A stretch of DNA of 64,000 nt, from NCBI RefSeq assembly GCF_900637295.1, contig NZ_LR134363.1:372001-436000 (forward strand), written 5' to 3'. This document shows positions 18,327 through 27,000 of this stretch, piece by piece. Position numbers and translations under genes: made by a program. How positions within the stretch are numbered: position 1 is the stretch's first letter; each line of letters begins with the position of its first letter. The DNA comes from Actinomyces slackii. GTDB taxonomy: Bacteria > Actinomycetota > Actinomycetes > Actinomycetales > Actinomycetaceae. The notes under the pieces are model-generated. The model saw nothing but the letters and a program-made list of their open reading frames with translations. It had not been told where the DNA came from and made no database searches.

Positions 18327-18400
18327 ATGACCCGCTTCTCAGCGATGCTGGACGCCTGCGTGCTCGTCCCAGTGACGCTCGCCGACACTCTCCGGAGGCT
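18327..18400 (+). pseudogene. Duplicated 5' fragment of the PIN-toxin gene at 19358
   Basis: About 70 bases are almost identical to the beginning of the PIN gene 1 kb downstream (both encode MTRFSAMLDACVLVPVTLAD). After about codon 23 the similarity stops abruptly and the frame runs into unrelated sequence. It shows that a second PIN module, or one rearranged by recombination, once stood here. Confidence 0.75.
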
Positions 18401-18433
18401 CCCTACGGAAGGGAAGGGCACGGGGCATGCGAC

Positions 18434-18634
18434 CTACTTGTCATCATCCCGATCAGCAGGATCACGTTGGCTGTTGCTGTCGAGGCAGTCGCGTCCGGCG
18501 TCGGTGAGCCGGTAGCGCTGGAGGCGGCTGGTTGGCTTGTCCGGGATCGTCCGCTCCAGCGACCCGGCGTCCAGCAGCGGCTGTACATGACGGTTGAGGG
18601 CACGGGTCTGATTGACGATGCCGAGTACCTCCAT
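18434..18634 (-). pseudogene. C-terminal winged-helix remnant of an AlbA_2/RecG-like ATP-binding protein
   Basis: The minus-strand reading contains LLDAGSLERTIPDKPTSRLQ followed by RYRLTDAGRDCLDS, the signature end of Fic/AlbA_2 'divergent AAA' proteins with a C-terminal winged helix. No upstream part of such a gene remains beyond 18634. It is a fragment, unrelated to the intact family member at 62488 in its exact sequence. The rest of 18290-18842 holds no supported gene. Confidence 0.6.
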
Positions 18635-18829
18635 CAGCTGCGCCCCAGCCCCTGGGACAGGTGCCAGGACATCGCGGTCGGCTCCAAGGGTGACAGTTGC
18701 GCAGGCATCCTGGCCCGGCCCCGGGACGGAATGCTCGGCTGGTCACATGCCCAAGTGGAGCCCGCGCCGCCGACCTGGCTGTCGGCGAACACACACCTCA
18801 CGGGCTTTCAGTTTTTTCGATTTCTTGGT

Positions 18830-18835
18830 TACTGT
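18830..18835 (+). promoter_or_regulatory. -10 box TACTGT of the PIN antitoxin-toxin pair
   Basis: TACTGT ends 7 bases before ATG 18843 with no ribosome site between, the leaderless pattern. The -35 region is T-rich (18811-18824) without a clear hexamer. Confidence 0.45.
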
Positions 18836-18842
18836 GTGTGTC

Positions 18843-19340
18843 ATGAGCGCTACGACCACGATGACGCACTCGACGACCCTGCCCCCTGAGGACCTCGAGC
18901 CCATGCTCGACCTGTCCCACTTCCTGGACCAGGTGACAGAGCCGGCCGCGCTTCTCGGGCCCGACGGTCAGACCGTCGGCCTCCCATTGGAGGCTTACCA
19001 GGTCCTCAGTGACGTCGTCCGCGCCATGTCGCAGGGCCGAGCGATCACCGTCGCGCCCGTCGACCAGATGCTGACGACCCAGGAGGCCGCGGATTTCCTC
19101 GGCATCAGTCGCCCTACCCTCGTCAAGCTCTTGGAATCCGGTCGAATCCCCTTCGAGCGCCCCACAGGAGGCAGGCACCGCCGGGTCCGGCTCGTTGACG
19201 TCGTCGAGTACCAGCGCCAGTCCGCCCAGGAGCGCAGCGACGCCTTGGACGCCATGACTCGCGAGGCGGTCGAGGCTGGCCTGTACGACACCACCGCAAC
19301 GGACTACACAGCCGCCCTGCGACAGGCCCGCAAGGGCTGA
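18843..19340 (+). CDS. Excisionase-type helix-turn-helix antitoxin, partner of PIN toxin
   Basis: 165 aa from ATG 18843. Residues about 75-125 carry an excisionase/MerR-type DNA-binding motif: LTTQEAADFLGISRPTLVKL, RIPFERPTGGRHRRVRLVDV. An N-terminal SpoVT/Phd-like part and a C-terminal acidic helix (ATDYTAALRQARKG) could contact the toxin. The PIN gene starts 17 bases after the stop. Excisionase-like regulators paired with PIN nucleases form a common actinobacterial type II toxin-antitoxin module. It probably represses its own leaderless promoter. Confidence 0.8.
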   Translation: MSATTTMTHSTTLPPEDLEPMLDLSHFLDQVTEPAALLGPDGQTVGLPLEAYQVLSDVVRAMSQGRAITVAPVDQMLTTQEAADFLGISRPTLVKLLESGRIPFERPTGGRHRRVRLVDVVEYQRQSAQERSDALDAMTREAVEAGLYDTTATDYTAALRQARKG

Positions 19341-19357
19341 CGGGACGACGCGCCGAC

Positions 19358-19939
19358 ATGACCCGCTTCTCAGCGATGCTGGACGCCTGCGTGCTCGTCC
19401 CAGTGACGCTTGCTGACACTCTCCTCAGGCTCGCCGAGGACGGCCTCTATCGCCCCTTGTGGAGCACTCGGATCATCGCCGAGACAGTCCACGCGATCGA
19501 ACAGGTTCATCCCCAGCTGCCCATCGACGCCATCCAACGCCGAGCCGCAGCTATGGACGCCGCCTTCAGTGATGCCTCAGTGACCGGCTGGGAGGCGCTG
19601 GAACCAGCCATCAGTCTGCCCGATCCGGACGACCGTCACGTCGTGGCAGCCGCCATCATGGGCCGTGCCGACGTCATCGTCACCAAGAACATCAAGGACT
19701 ACCCACCAGACACTCTCGAACCATGCCACATCGAGGTTCAGAGTCCCGACGTCTTTCTCCTCCACCAACTCGACCTGGCTCCCTCCACCGTCATGTCCGC
19801 ACTGCAGCGACAGGCGCGCTCCTCGCACAGACCGCAACTCACCCTCGAGACCCTGCTCGACCACCTCGCCCTCTGTGGCGCCCCAGCCTTCGTGCGCGCC
19901 GCGAAGGCACAAAGATGGCGGCTCTCTGCGGACGACTGA
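19358..19939 (+). CDS. PIN-domain toxin (VapC-like ribonuclease)
   Basis: 193 aa. The PIN acidic residues are visible: Asp9 (MLDACVLVP), Glu42 (IIAETVHAI) and Asp91/Asp92 (DPDDRHVVAAAI), followed by IVTKNIKDYP. PIN toxins are Mg-dependent ribonucleases. A C-terminal extension of about 50 residues goes beyond the usual PIN fold. The stop codon lies one base before the terminal repeat of an ISL3 remnant, so the true C-terminus may have been altered by that insertion. The first 23 codons are duplicated at 18327. Confidence 0.85.
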   Translation: MTRFSAMLDACVLVPVTLADTLLRLAEDGLYRPLWSTRIIAETVHAIEQVHPQLPIDAIQRRAAAMDAAFSDASVTGWEALEPAISLPDPDDRHVVAAAIMGRADVIVTKNIKDYPPDTLEPCHIEVQSPDVFLLHQLDLAPSTVMSALQRQARSSHRPQLTLETLLDHLALCGAPAFVRAAKAQRWRLSADD

Positions 19940-19940
19940 T

Positions 19941-20664
19941 GGCTCTTCCGCTTTGAGGGTCAGGCCTCCGGCGTGGATAAGCGAGTTGGCCATGTAGTGG
20001 GTGAGGTTGCGGAAGCCTTGGGCGATGCCGCATAGGTGGTCCAGGCGTCCATTAATGGCTTCGGCGGGTCCGTTGGAGGAACCGGGGTGGTCGAAGTAGA
20101 CCAAGATGTCAGCCCGCCGCCGGTTCAGGGGCCGTCCGAGCCTGGCGATCTCGTCCACGCCCGCCGGGACGTCGGTGCCCGCCCACGCCGCCCTGTGATG
20201 GCCTACTGGACGCGGTGGCGGGCTTCGTCGAGGGCCTGGCCTGCCAGGGACACCACGTGGAAGGGGTCCATGACCGCCCTGGCCGCCGGGAGCTGCTCGG
20301 CGGTGGCGGTCTTGTAGCTGGTGAAGCCGTCCATCGCCACACAGTCGGCGCAGAACAAACGCTGGTCAACAGGCCTGATGACAAGACGGGCCTCGACGAC
20401 CAGCTCGCCTACATCAATGAGGCGTTGGCCTGTGGTGCGGAGACCCAGGGCCCCAGACCGAGTAGGGAATCGGGATCGATCGGCGCGAAGCGCACCCCGG
20501 CCAGGGCGCGCGCGGTACCTTCAACATGCGTCAGGGTCCTCCGGCAGACGATGGATAGCTCAACAACACCCATAGCCCACACCAGGACCCCTACGCCCCA
20601 CCGCCCTCGTACGCTCACAACCTCGCACCCAGCACCCCACCCACACCCCTAAACACGAAGAGCC
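19941..20664. mobile_element. Degenerate ISL3-family insertion sequence
   Basis: Both ends are recognisable: GGCTCTTCCGCTTTGAGGGT at 19941 and, reading inward on the minus strand from 20664, GGCTCTTCGTGTTTAGGGGT; 15 of 20 positions agree and the GGCTCTTC start is typical of ISL3. At 724 bp it is about half the usual length. No flanking target duplication is visible, so the ends may come from different insertions or a deletion. It lies exactly between the stop codons of the PIN toxin (19939) and SduA (20667). Confidence 0.8.
19955..20390 (-). pseudogene. ISL3 transposase remnant, interrupted
   Basis: Minus-strand fragments read VAMDGFTSYKTATAEQ, MDPFHVVSLAGQALDEARH, then an in-frame stop and frameshift, then ILVYFDHPGSSNGPAEAING and GFRNLTHYMANSLIHAGG. 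These are the catalytic-core and C-terminal motifs of ISL3 DDE transposases. The N-terminal half is missing; 20400-20644 holds no recognisable part of it. Confidence 0.8.
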
Positions 20665-20666
20665 AC

Positions 20667-21902
20667 TTAAGCATCGCCAATCTGCTTACGGAGCGCCTCA
20701 GTCATAGTATACAAACGCCGCATCAGGTCATCGTAAGTGATGATGTCCATGATGCCACTGCCGCCTCTTCGAGTGAACTCGAAGTCAAATCTCTGCTCGT
20801 CGGTCAGATTGTCATCACGGCCGGCCAGTATGTACGCCTTCGGATTGACGATCTTAACCCGAGGAGCATTCGCAAGCTCTTTATCGAGCCGCTTTTGAAT
20901 TGCCTCCTCAGTACTGACTCCACCACAGTTAAGATAGAACAAGTACTTCTCACACTGGACAACAGCGCCTGCTAATTCTCGTTTAGGTATGTAGTTATCG
21001 CGATAGCGGCCCCGAGACACGAGACAATCGGAAAAGGGCTTTTTAATCTCGAGGATATCAATGGTTCCAGCTGAATCAACGAGCACCATATCCACCTCTC
21101 TACGCACCTCCTTGCCGGGACGCGAGAATCTCTCCTTAATCTTCACTCCTTCCAGTACACACACATACCGAGGAAACATTAAACAGAAGAGCCGGGCCAC
21201 CTCAACCTGCCAGTCGCGCTCGGAGTAGCTCTCGACATCCGCAAGCATCTCCTCAAAGCGTTCGCGGACGAACGTGAACTTCTCGAGCTCCATCTCATTG
21301 ACGATCATCGAGGTTCGCCTCGCGGGATAGCGAGTAGATTTTTTGGCATTCAGGTGCCGCTGGAGCTTCCGCTCCGCCTCGCCAGCACTCTCATAGTACT
21401 CCTGCACAATACGACCCACTCGAGCATCAACGTACAGCCTGCATTCAGTTGACGTGGGAAATCTTTTAAGAAGCATCCAAAACTCCTCCTCAGGAATGGC
21501 ATCTGAACGTCCCCCTCCAATCACGATCTGACGGCATGCAACGCGTTCAATTCTTCTGAATACGGAAATATTGCGCTCGGCGACAAATATCCCCTGAGAC
21601 AGATCGATCGATTGTGCAATGAGAGCATCGTGATTGATCCCAAGAACATCTGCACGGATTCTCCAGTATTCACCGTCTACCACACCAATACGAAAGTCTC
21701 TAAAGTCATCAGAGTCTTCATCATCGCTTTCACCGTTTACACTGTGGACATTCTCGATGAGATCATCTCGATTGAGCGAGAAAACTCTCTTAAAACCAAC
21801 TTGTCCATCGCGCTTCAGGCGTTCATCAACCCATCCGGCCGGCTGCAACTCGGAGAAATAGCGCAAAACCAGTTCGTTTCCTGACTCAACGAAGATGATC
21901 AC
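20667..21902 (-). CDS. sduA: Shedu nuclease SduA (DUF4263)
   Basis: 411 aa from GTG 21902, chosen because GGAGG lies just upstream and the GTGA overlap couples it to the gene before; an upstream in-frame start at 21941 would lie inside that gene. The C-terminal half holds the DUF4263 PD-(D/E)XK core: REVDMVLVDS with Asp271, then DILEIKKPF with Glu285 and Lys287. The N-terminal about 200 residues probably form the sensing domain. Shedu is a single-protein anti-phage nuclease in its simplest form (family knowledge). The gene is strikingly AT-richer than its neighbours, indicating transfer. It ends 2 bases from the ISL3 remnant. Confidence 0.85.
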   Translation of the reverse strand: MIIFVESGNELVLRYFSELQPAGWVDERLKRDGQVGFKRVFSLNRDDLIENVHSVNGESDDEDSDDFRDFRIGVVDGEYWRIRADVLGINHDALIAQSIDLSQGIFVAERNISVFRRIERVACRQIVIGGGRSDAIPEEEFWMLLKRFPTSTECRLYVDARVGRIVQEYYESAGEAERKLQRHLNAKKSTRYPARRTSMIVNEMELEKFTFVRERFEEMLADVESYSERDWQVEVARLFCLMFPRYVCVLEGVKIKERFSRPGKEVRREVDMVLVDSAGTIDILEIKKPFSDCLVSRGRYRDNYIPKRELAGAVVQCEKYLFYLNCGGVSTEEAIQKRLDKELANAPRVKIVNPKAYILAGRDDNLTDEQRFDFEFTRRGGSGIMDIITYDDLMRRLYTMTEALRKQIGDA

Positions 21903-22306
21903 GATGCCTCCAGATTGAACAGACGGAACGGCCAGGTACAATTAGAGATGTGGGCAATCAGTTCTCCGTTGATCAGGTACTCGCATGCCGTGCCGTTGAG
22001 GCGATCAAACAATTCCAGCAGAGCTGCCCGGGGTGGCGGAGACTGGCAAAGAATGAAACGATAACATCGAATGATGTCGTTTCCGCCGTCGCAATTGCAG
22101 CAAGCCTTCGTGCCGTCGGCGAAGTCAACAAGGGAAGCACTGCGGTGGCACTCAGTTATATTCAGCACTCGTGCCATCCACTCGGGCGCGCGAATGACGG
22201 AAGTTAGAAAATCATAGCTTTGGAGAAATTCGACATGCCCCCTGCGCGCAGACGCGGCCGGATCCGACGTCGACGGGACGGGTGGAGCAGGGGAGACCGC
22301 GGTCAT
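21899..22306 (-). CDS. Small Cys-containing protein coupled to SduA, function unknown
   Basis: 135 aa from ATG 22306. A -10 box TAGAGT (22313-22318 on the minus strand) ends 6 bases before the start, so the operon seems leaderless. The stop overlaps the sduA start by 4 bases (GTGA). The first 20 residues are Pro/Ser-rich and probably disordered; the rest has six Cys (ITECHRS, KACCNCDGG, IIRCYRF, ILCQSPP among them) and no motif I recognise. Tight coupling and shared low GC suggest it works with SduA, for example as regulator, activator or self-protection factor (inference). Confidence 0.7.
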   Translation of the reverse strand: MTAVSPAPPVPSTSDPAASARRGHVEFLQSYDFLTSVIRAPEWMARVLNITECHRSASLVDFADGTKACCNCDGGNDIIRCYRFILCQSPPPRAALLELFDRLNGTACEYLINGELIAHISNCTWPFRLFNLEAS

Positions 22307-22475
22307 ACCGACACTCTAGTTGTTTTCTCAATGCCACTGTGATCGGTTCCCAGTCTCTCGGTAACCGTACTGCAATTGAGACCTGCTGCACCAGGGTCAC
22401 GACCGACCTGAGCACCGCGACCACCGCGCTGTGCAACGCCGCCACATGACGCCGAGCACCAACCCAGATATCACC

Positions 22476-22504
22476 TAGACGCAATATCACTCCTGGGATA
22501 TATT
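22476..22504 (+). promoter_or_regulatory. Promoter/operator of the HigBA-like pair
   Basis: TAGACG (22476-22481), 17-bp spacer, TATATT (22499-22504), ending 6 bases before GTG 22511. An inverted repeat ATATC-N8-GATAT (22484-22501) covers the -10 box, and a GATATC palindrome lies at 22467-22472. These are candidate binding sites for the downstream antitoxin. Confidence 0.5.
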
Positions 22505-22873
22505 ATGGACGTGCGGTGGACAGTCGAGCTCTCTGACGAGGTCTTGGCCTGGTATCAGGGGCTGAGCCCCGAGGGCAAGGCGGCGGTTGGTCGCGTGCTC
22601 TCCCGTCTGGAGGAGTCAGGCCACATGCTTGGGATGCCGTTGTCGAGGCAGCTCGGTGGTGGCCTGCGTGAGCTGCGATTCACGTGCGAGGGCGTGGCGC
22701 GGCGGATCACCTACGTGCTCGACCCCGAGCGCCACGCCGTCACGCTGACAACGTTCCGTAAGCAGCGTCGCAACGAACGGGCGCAGATCCTGCGGGCCCG
22801 CCGGGCTCAGGCGGCTCACGAAGCCGATCGAGCCACCGCCGAGGAAGCCAGAAGGAAGGAGAAGCGATCATGA
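22505..22873 (+). CDS. HigB/RelE-superfamily toxin (phage Gp49-like)
   Basis: 122 aa if ATG 22505 is used, 120 aa from GTG 22511; the promoter geometry (TATATT 6 bases before the GTG) favours GTG. The RelE-like fold is evident: LSDEVLAWYQGLSPEGKAAV, PLSRQLGGGLRELRF, RRITYVLDPERHAVTLTTF then RKQ, a typical HigB/Gp49 series with a basic C-terminal tail. Such toxins cleave mRNA on ribosomes. The antitoxin gene overlaps its stop (ATGA). Toxin-first order is usual for HigBA. Confidence 0.85.
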   Translation: MDVRWTVELSDEVLAWYQGLSPEGKAAVGRVLSRLEESGHMLGMPLSRQLGGGLRELRFTCEGVARRITYVLDPERHAVTLTTFRKQRRNERAQILRARRAQAAHEADRATAEEARRKEKRS

Positions 22874-23175
22874 AGACCACGCCGTTCAGGCAGGCTGAGG
22901 CCGAGGCCCTGGCCTCCATGACCCCAGACGAGCGAGCCCGCTTCAACGCCGCCGAGGCGGAGGAGGAGACAAGGCTCCAGCTTGCCGAGCTCGTCTACAC
23001 GGCTCGCACACGGGCCGGACTGACCCAGACCGAGCTGGCCGAACGCATGGGCACCAAGCAATCAGTCATCTCTGCCGTTGAGAACGGAGGACAGATCCCC
23101 TCAGTGTCGACCCTCCGGCGTATCGCCCACGCACTGGACCTGAACCTCACCATCGACATGGCCGCCGCAAGCTGA
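22870..23175 (+). CDS. HigA-like XRE-family antitoxin
   Basis: 101 aa, overlapping the toxin by 4 bases with an AAGGAG ribosome site. A Cro/CI helix-turn-helix spans about residues 40-95 (ARTRAGLTQTELAERMGTKQ, SVISAVENGGQIPSVSTLRR). The N-terminal segment is acidic and likely wraps the toxin. It probably binds the inverted repeat at 22484-22501. Confidence 0.88.
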   Translation: MKTTPFRQAEAEALASMTPDERARFNAAEAEEETRLQLAELVYTARTRAGLTQTELAERMGTKQSVISAVENGGQIPSVSTLRRIAHALDLNLTIDMAAAS

Positions 23176-23184
23176 CCACATACA

Positions 23185-23259
23185 CGCCCCACCACGGAGG
23201 ACGAGACTTGCTCCGTAACTGGCTCCTCCGGTCTGAGGGTATGGGCGTAGTGGTGGGCG
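23185..23259. terminator. Possible bidirectional terminator between convergent toxin-antitoxin pairs
   Basis: CGCCCCACCAC (23185-23195) and GTGGTGGGCG (23250-23259) can pair across a loop containing GGAGGA/TCCTCC, forming a long hairpin between convergent higA and mazF. No U-tract is present. Confidence 0.3.
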
Positions 23260-23287
23260 CGCGGGGGTAGGACGGGCGCCGAGGCTT

Positions 23288-23626
23288 TCACAGATCCAGG
23301 AGCAGTCCGAGCACCTCACGAATCTCGCTGAGGAGAACTGGTCCTACGACTCCTCGGTTCCCAGAAAGCCGCGCGACGGAGACAGACCGCACATGCTGAC
23401 ACTGCGCTGCTGAGGGGGCTGTGAGCTGGTTCTGTCCATCGGGTTCGATGTAGACCTCCGCCCCGCTGGGCCGGATGGTCCGGGTCAGCGGGACCACGTG
23501 CACTACGTTGGGATCGCCTTGCAAGATGCCGTCTGCGGTGACGACGACGCCGGGGCGGCGAGGACCCGCTTCACTCCCGATGGGTGTGCCAAGGTCGACC
23601 TCGACGATGTCACCCGAGCTCAGCAT
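23288..23626 (-). CDS. mazF: MazF/PemK-family endoribonuclease toxin
   Basis: 112 aa from ATG 23626 (an in-frame ATG at 23644 is also possible). The MazF core is clear: GDIVEVDLGTPIGSEAGPRR, PGVVVTADG, VVPLTRTIRPSGAEVYI, CQHVRSVSVARL. MazF toxins cut single-stranded RNA at short motifs. The antitoxin precedes and overlaps by 17 bases. Confidence 0.88.
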   Translation of the reverse strand: MLSSGDIVEVDLGTPIGSEAGPRRPGVVVTADGILQGDPNVVHVVPLTRTIRPSGAEVYIEPDGQNQLTAPSAAQCQHVRSVSVARLSGNRGVVGPVLLSEIREVLGLLLDL

Positions 23627-23807
23627 TGAGCCAAGCCTTCTCATCCGGGTCCAGGTCGGCGTTCAGATCGCGGCCTATCGACAGCTGGCGCAAGGCGCGC
23701 AGGGCGCGATCCACGGTCTGGTCAACGCTTTCGTCGTGCTGCTTGGCTAGCCGCGTGATGCGGCGGTGCGTCTGCCGGCTCACGCGAATGGTGGTGGTCT
23801 CGCTCAT
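23610..23807 (-). CDS. Ribbon-helix-helix antitoxin, MazE-like partner of MazF
   Basis: 65 aa from ATG 23807. SETTTIRVSRQTHRRITRL followed by two helices is the ribbon-helix-helix DNA-binding fold; the acidic tail (DLDPDEKAWLNAELG) would bind the toxin. The start sits 7 bases behind a TACATT -10 box with no ribosome site, so the mRNA appears leaderless. Confidence 0.8.
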   Translation of the reverse strand: MSETTTIRVSRQTHRRITRLAKQHDESVDQTVDRALRALRQLSIGRDLNADLDPDEKAWLNAELG

Positions 23808-23814
23808 GCGTTCA

Positions 23815-23845
23815 AATGTAGACGGTGTAGATGAATCCGTCTACA
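23815..23845 (-). promoter_or_regulatory. MazEF promoter embedded in a perfect operator palindrome
   Basis: TGTAGACGG (23817-23825) and CCGTCTACA (23837-23845) form a perfect 9-bp inverted repeat. On the minus strand the right arm holds the -35 (TAGACG, 23838-23843) and the left arm most of the -10 (TACATT, 23815-23820), with a 17-bp spacer. A ribbon-helix-helix antitoxin bound here would block the promoter. Confidence 0.65.
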
Positions 23846-24005
23846 GGCGAGGTGCTCGCCTGATCTCTTCCGGCCTCTCCTGGGCGAGCAAAGACGTATA
23901 TCCACCACCCAGGGGCACTCTGGCTGTCACACCCCTGCGATAACCTCAGCCACAAGGCGCTTCGCCGACGACGCCACTGCCCGCTCACAACCCGCACGAC
24001 TCGAC

Positions 24006-27000
24006 ATGCCGCTCCTGCTGCCCTCGCTCCAGGCCGAACGCATCCGGCGCTCGGTCGTCGACTACCTGTCGACGACCTTCGCGCTGACGGATGCCGAGCC
24101 CCGGCGCGCCCTGGCCGAGTTCCTGGAGGACGGGCAGCAGGGCGTCTTCACCGGCCCCTTCGCCCGCCTGCGCCTGCCGTATGTGCCCGCGAGCGCCCGC
24201 TCCGACGCCCTCGACTGGGACCCCGGGCTCAATCCCTACCGCCACCAGGAGGACGCCTACCGGCGCCTGACCACCAAGGGCGGCCACCGCCCCCAGCCCA
24301 CCCTCATCACCACCGGCACCGGCTCGGGCAAGACCGAGGCCTTCCTCCACCCCGTGCTCGACCACGTCCTGCGGGCCCGCGCGGAAGGCGTCACCGGCCT
24401 CAAGGCCCTCATCCTCTACCCCATGAACGCCCTGGCCTCCGACCAGGCCGGCCGCCTCGCCCACCTGCTGACCTCCGACCCCGCCCTGGTCGGCATCCGG
24501 GCAGCCCTCTACACCGGCGACGCCTCGGCCACCCCCACCACGCACGTCGCCCCCACCTCCCTCATCACCGACCGCCACGCCATCCGCCACGACCCGCCGG
24601 ACATCCTGCTCACCAACTACAAGATGCTCGACCAGCTCCTCCTGCGGCCCGAGGACCGCGAGCTGTGGCAGGCCTCCGCCGCCTCCCTCACCTACCTCGT
24701 CCTGGACGAGTTCCACACCTACGACGGCGCCCAGGGCACCGACGTCGCCATGCTCCTGCGCCGCCTCGGCCTGGCCCTGCGCGCCCATCTGCCCGCGGAC
24801 GATCCCCGCCAGGAGGACTACACCCGCTCCCCGCTCGGCCCCTTCTGCCCCGTCGCCACCTCCGCCACCCTCGGCGACGGCGACCCCACCCGGATGCTCG
24901 GCTTCGCCCGCGACGTCTTCGGCACCGACCTGGCCGACGAGGCCGTCATCACCGAGACCCGCGCCAGCCTCGGCACCTGGGCGGAGCCCCACCAAGCAGC
25001 CACCGCAGCCCTTGGCCTGGCCGAGCACGCCCGCCGCCTCGCCGACCTGCCTGCCGAGGACTTGAGGCGCCTTGCCGACGTCGCCGAGCAGCCGGCCACC
25101 GAGCCCGAGCAACTTCTCAGCAGCGTCGCCTCTGTCCTCTACGACATCCCGGATGACCCGCGCGCAAGCCTCACCGCATCCGACCTCGCCCACGCCATCC
25201 AGGCCCACCCCGACGTCCTGGACCTCATCCGCGACGCGGAGCATGCCGCACCCCTGACCGAGCTCGCCGGCAGGCTCCTCACCCCCGCCCAGCTCACCGA
25301 GCCCGCTGTCAGCCGCCGAGCGCTGGCAGCCCTCCTCGCGGCGCTCTCCGCCATCCGGGCGGGTCTTGACGGCGGTCCCGACCGGGGCGCCGTCGGCGTC
25401 GAGGTCACCATGTGGGTCCGCGAGGTCACCCGCGTGGACCGCCTCCTCGACGCCCGCCCCGCCTTCCGCTGGGCGGACTCCCCCAGCCAGCAGGCCCAGG
25501 ACGCCCCGGCGCGTCCCGCCCTGTACTGCCGCTCCTGCGGCCGCTCCGGCTGGGGCATCGTCCTGGCCCCCACCGGGCAGGGAGAGAAGGCCGACCAGAG
25601 CCATGCGCGCCGCGACCGGCTCGCCGGCGACACCCGCTTCCGGGCGCTGCTGGCCGCCCCCGGAGAGGAGGCCGACTACCGCAACCGCATCACTGCCGGC
25701 GACCCCAACCCGCAGGCCCACCACCCCGGCCTGCGCTGGTACTCGGTCACCGACCGCGAGCTGCTCACCCGCATGCCCGCGGAAGACTCCCTGGAGGCCC
25801 GTGAGGGTCACTACCTGCCCGTCCTCGTCCTCACCGGTGACGAGCGCACCATCGCCGAGGACACCACCCGGGACGTCTGCCCCTCCTGCGGGGCCAGGGA
25901 CGCCATCCGCTTCCTCGGCTCGGCGGTCGCCACCCTGCTGTCCGTCAGCCTCACCACGCTCTTCGGCGACGACGCCCTCGACAATGCCGACAAGCGCGCC
26001 CTCATCTTCACCGACTCCGTCCAGGATGCCGCCCACCGGGCCGGCTTCGTCGACCAGCGCTCCCACACCATGAGCCTGCGCTCCGCCCTGCGCGGTGCTC
26101 TCACCACGGAGACAGACCTGCCCTCCTGGGCCGACGCCGCACTGGAGGCGGCCAGCCCCAGCGCCTTCGACCGCTACCGCCTGGTCCCCGCCGCCCTGTC
26201 CGACCACCAGCAATTCACGCCCTACTGGGCCCCCAAGGCCACGGCCAGCAAGCGCCGCACCGCCGCCGGCTATGTGCGCCGTCGGCTCCTGTTCGACATG
26301 GCCCTGGAGGTGGGCCTCCAGTCCACCTACGGGCGCACCCTGGAGGCCACCGGCTCCCTCACCGTCCATGTGGACGTCGGCTCTCCCGCCGACCTCGCCC
26401 GGATCGCCCGGGCGGCCCTCGGGGAGGACGGCGCGCCCGCCGCCCTGCCCGGCCTGGAGGCCGCCACCGAGACTGCACTGCTCACCTGGGTGCGCGGCAC
26501 CGTCGAGCGCATGCGCCGTGAGGGCGCCATCGACCACGAGTGGCTGGAGCGCTACAAGAAGGAGGACGGCAGGCGCCTGTGGATCTGGTTCAAGCGCAGC
26601 CGCAAAGAGGGACAGCCAGCCTTCCCCGCCGGACGCTCCGCACCCTCCTTCCCGCAGGTCGGCGGGCGCATCGACACCCGCCACTCGGCCTTTACGCAGG
26701 TCTCCTCCACCCAGTCCTGGTACGCCACCTGGACCCGCAAGTGCCTGGGCGTCACCCCCACGCACGCCGCCCGCCTTGCCTCCTCGCTGCTCGCGCACCT
26801 CGCCCAGGCCGGAGTCCTGTCCACCACCCGCACCGTCTCCGGCGGCACCGTCTACGGCATCCCCGCCGAGAGGGTGCTCGTCACCCCATGGTCGGCCGAC
26901 GACGGCGAGGACCTCCTCCTGGTGTGCGACACCTGCCGCAGCCAGCTTCCCGCCGCAGCGGCCACCACCAGCCAGCTGGACAGCGCCCCCTGCCTGGTCG

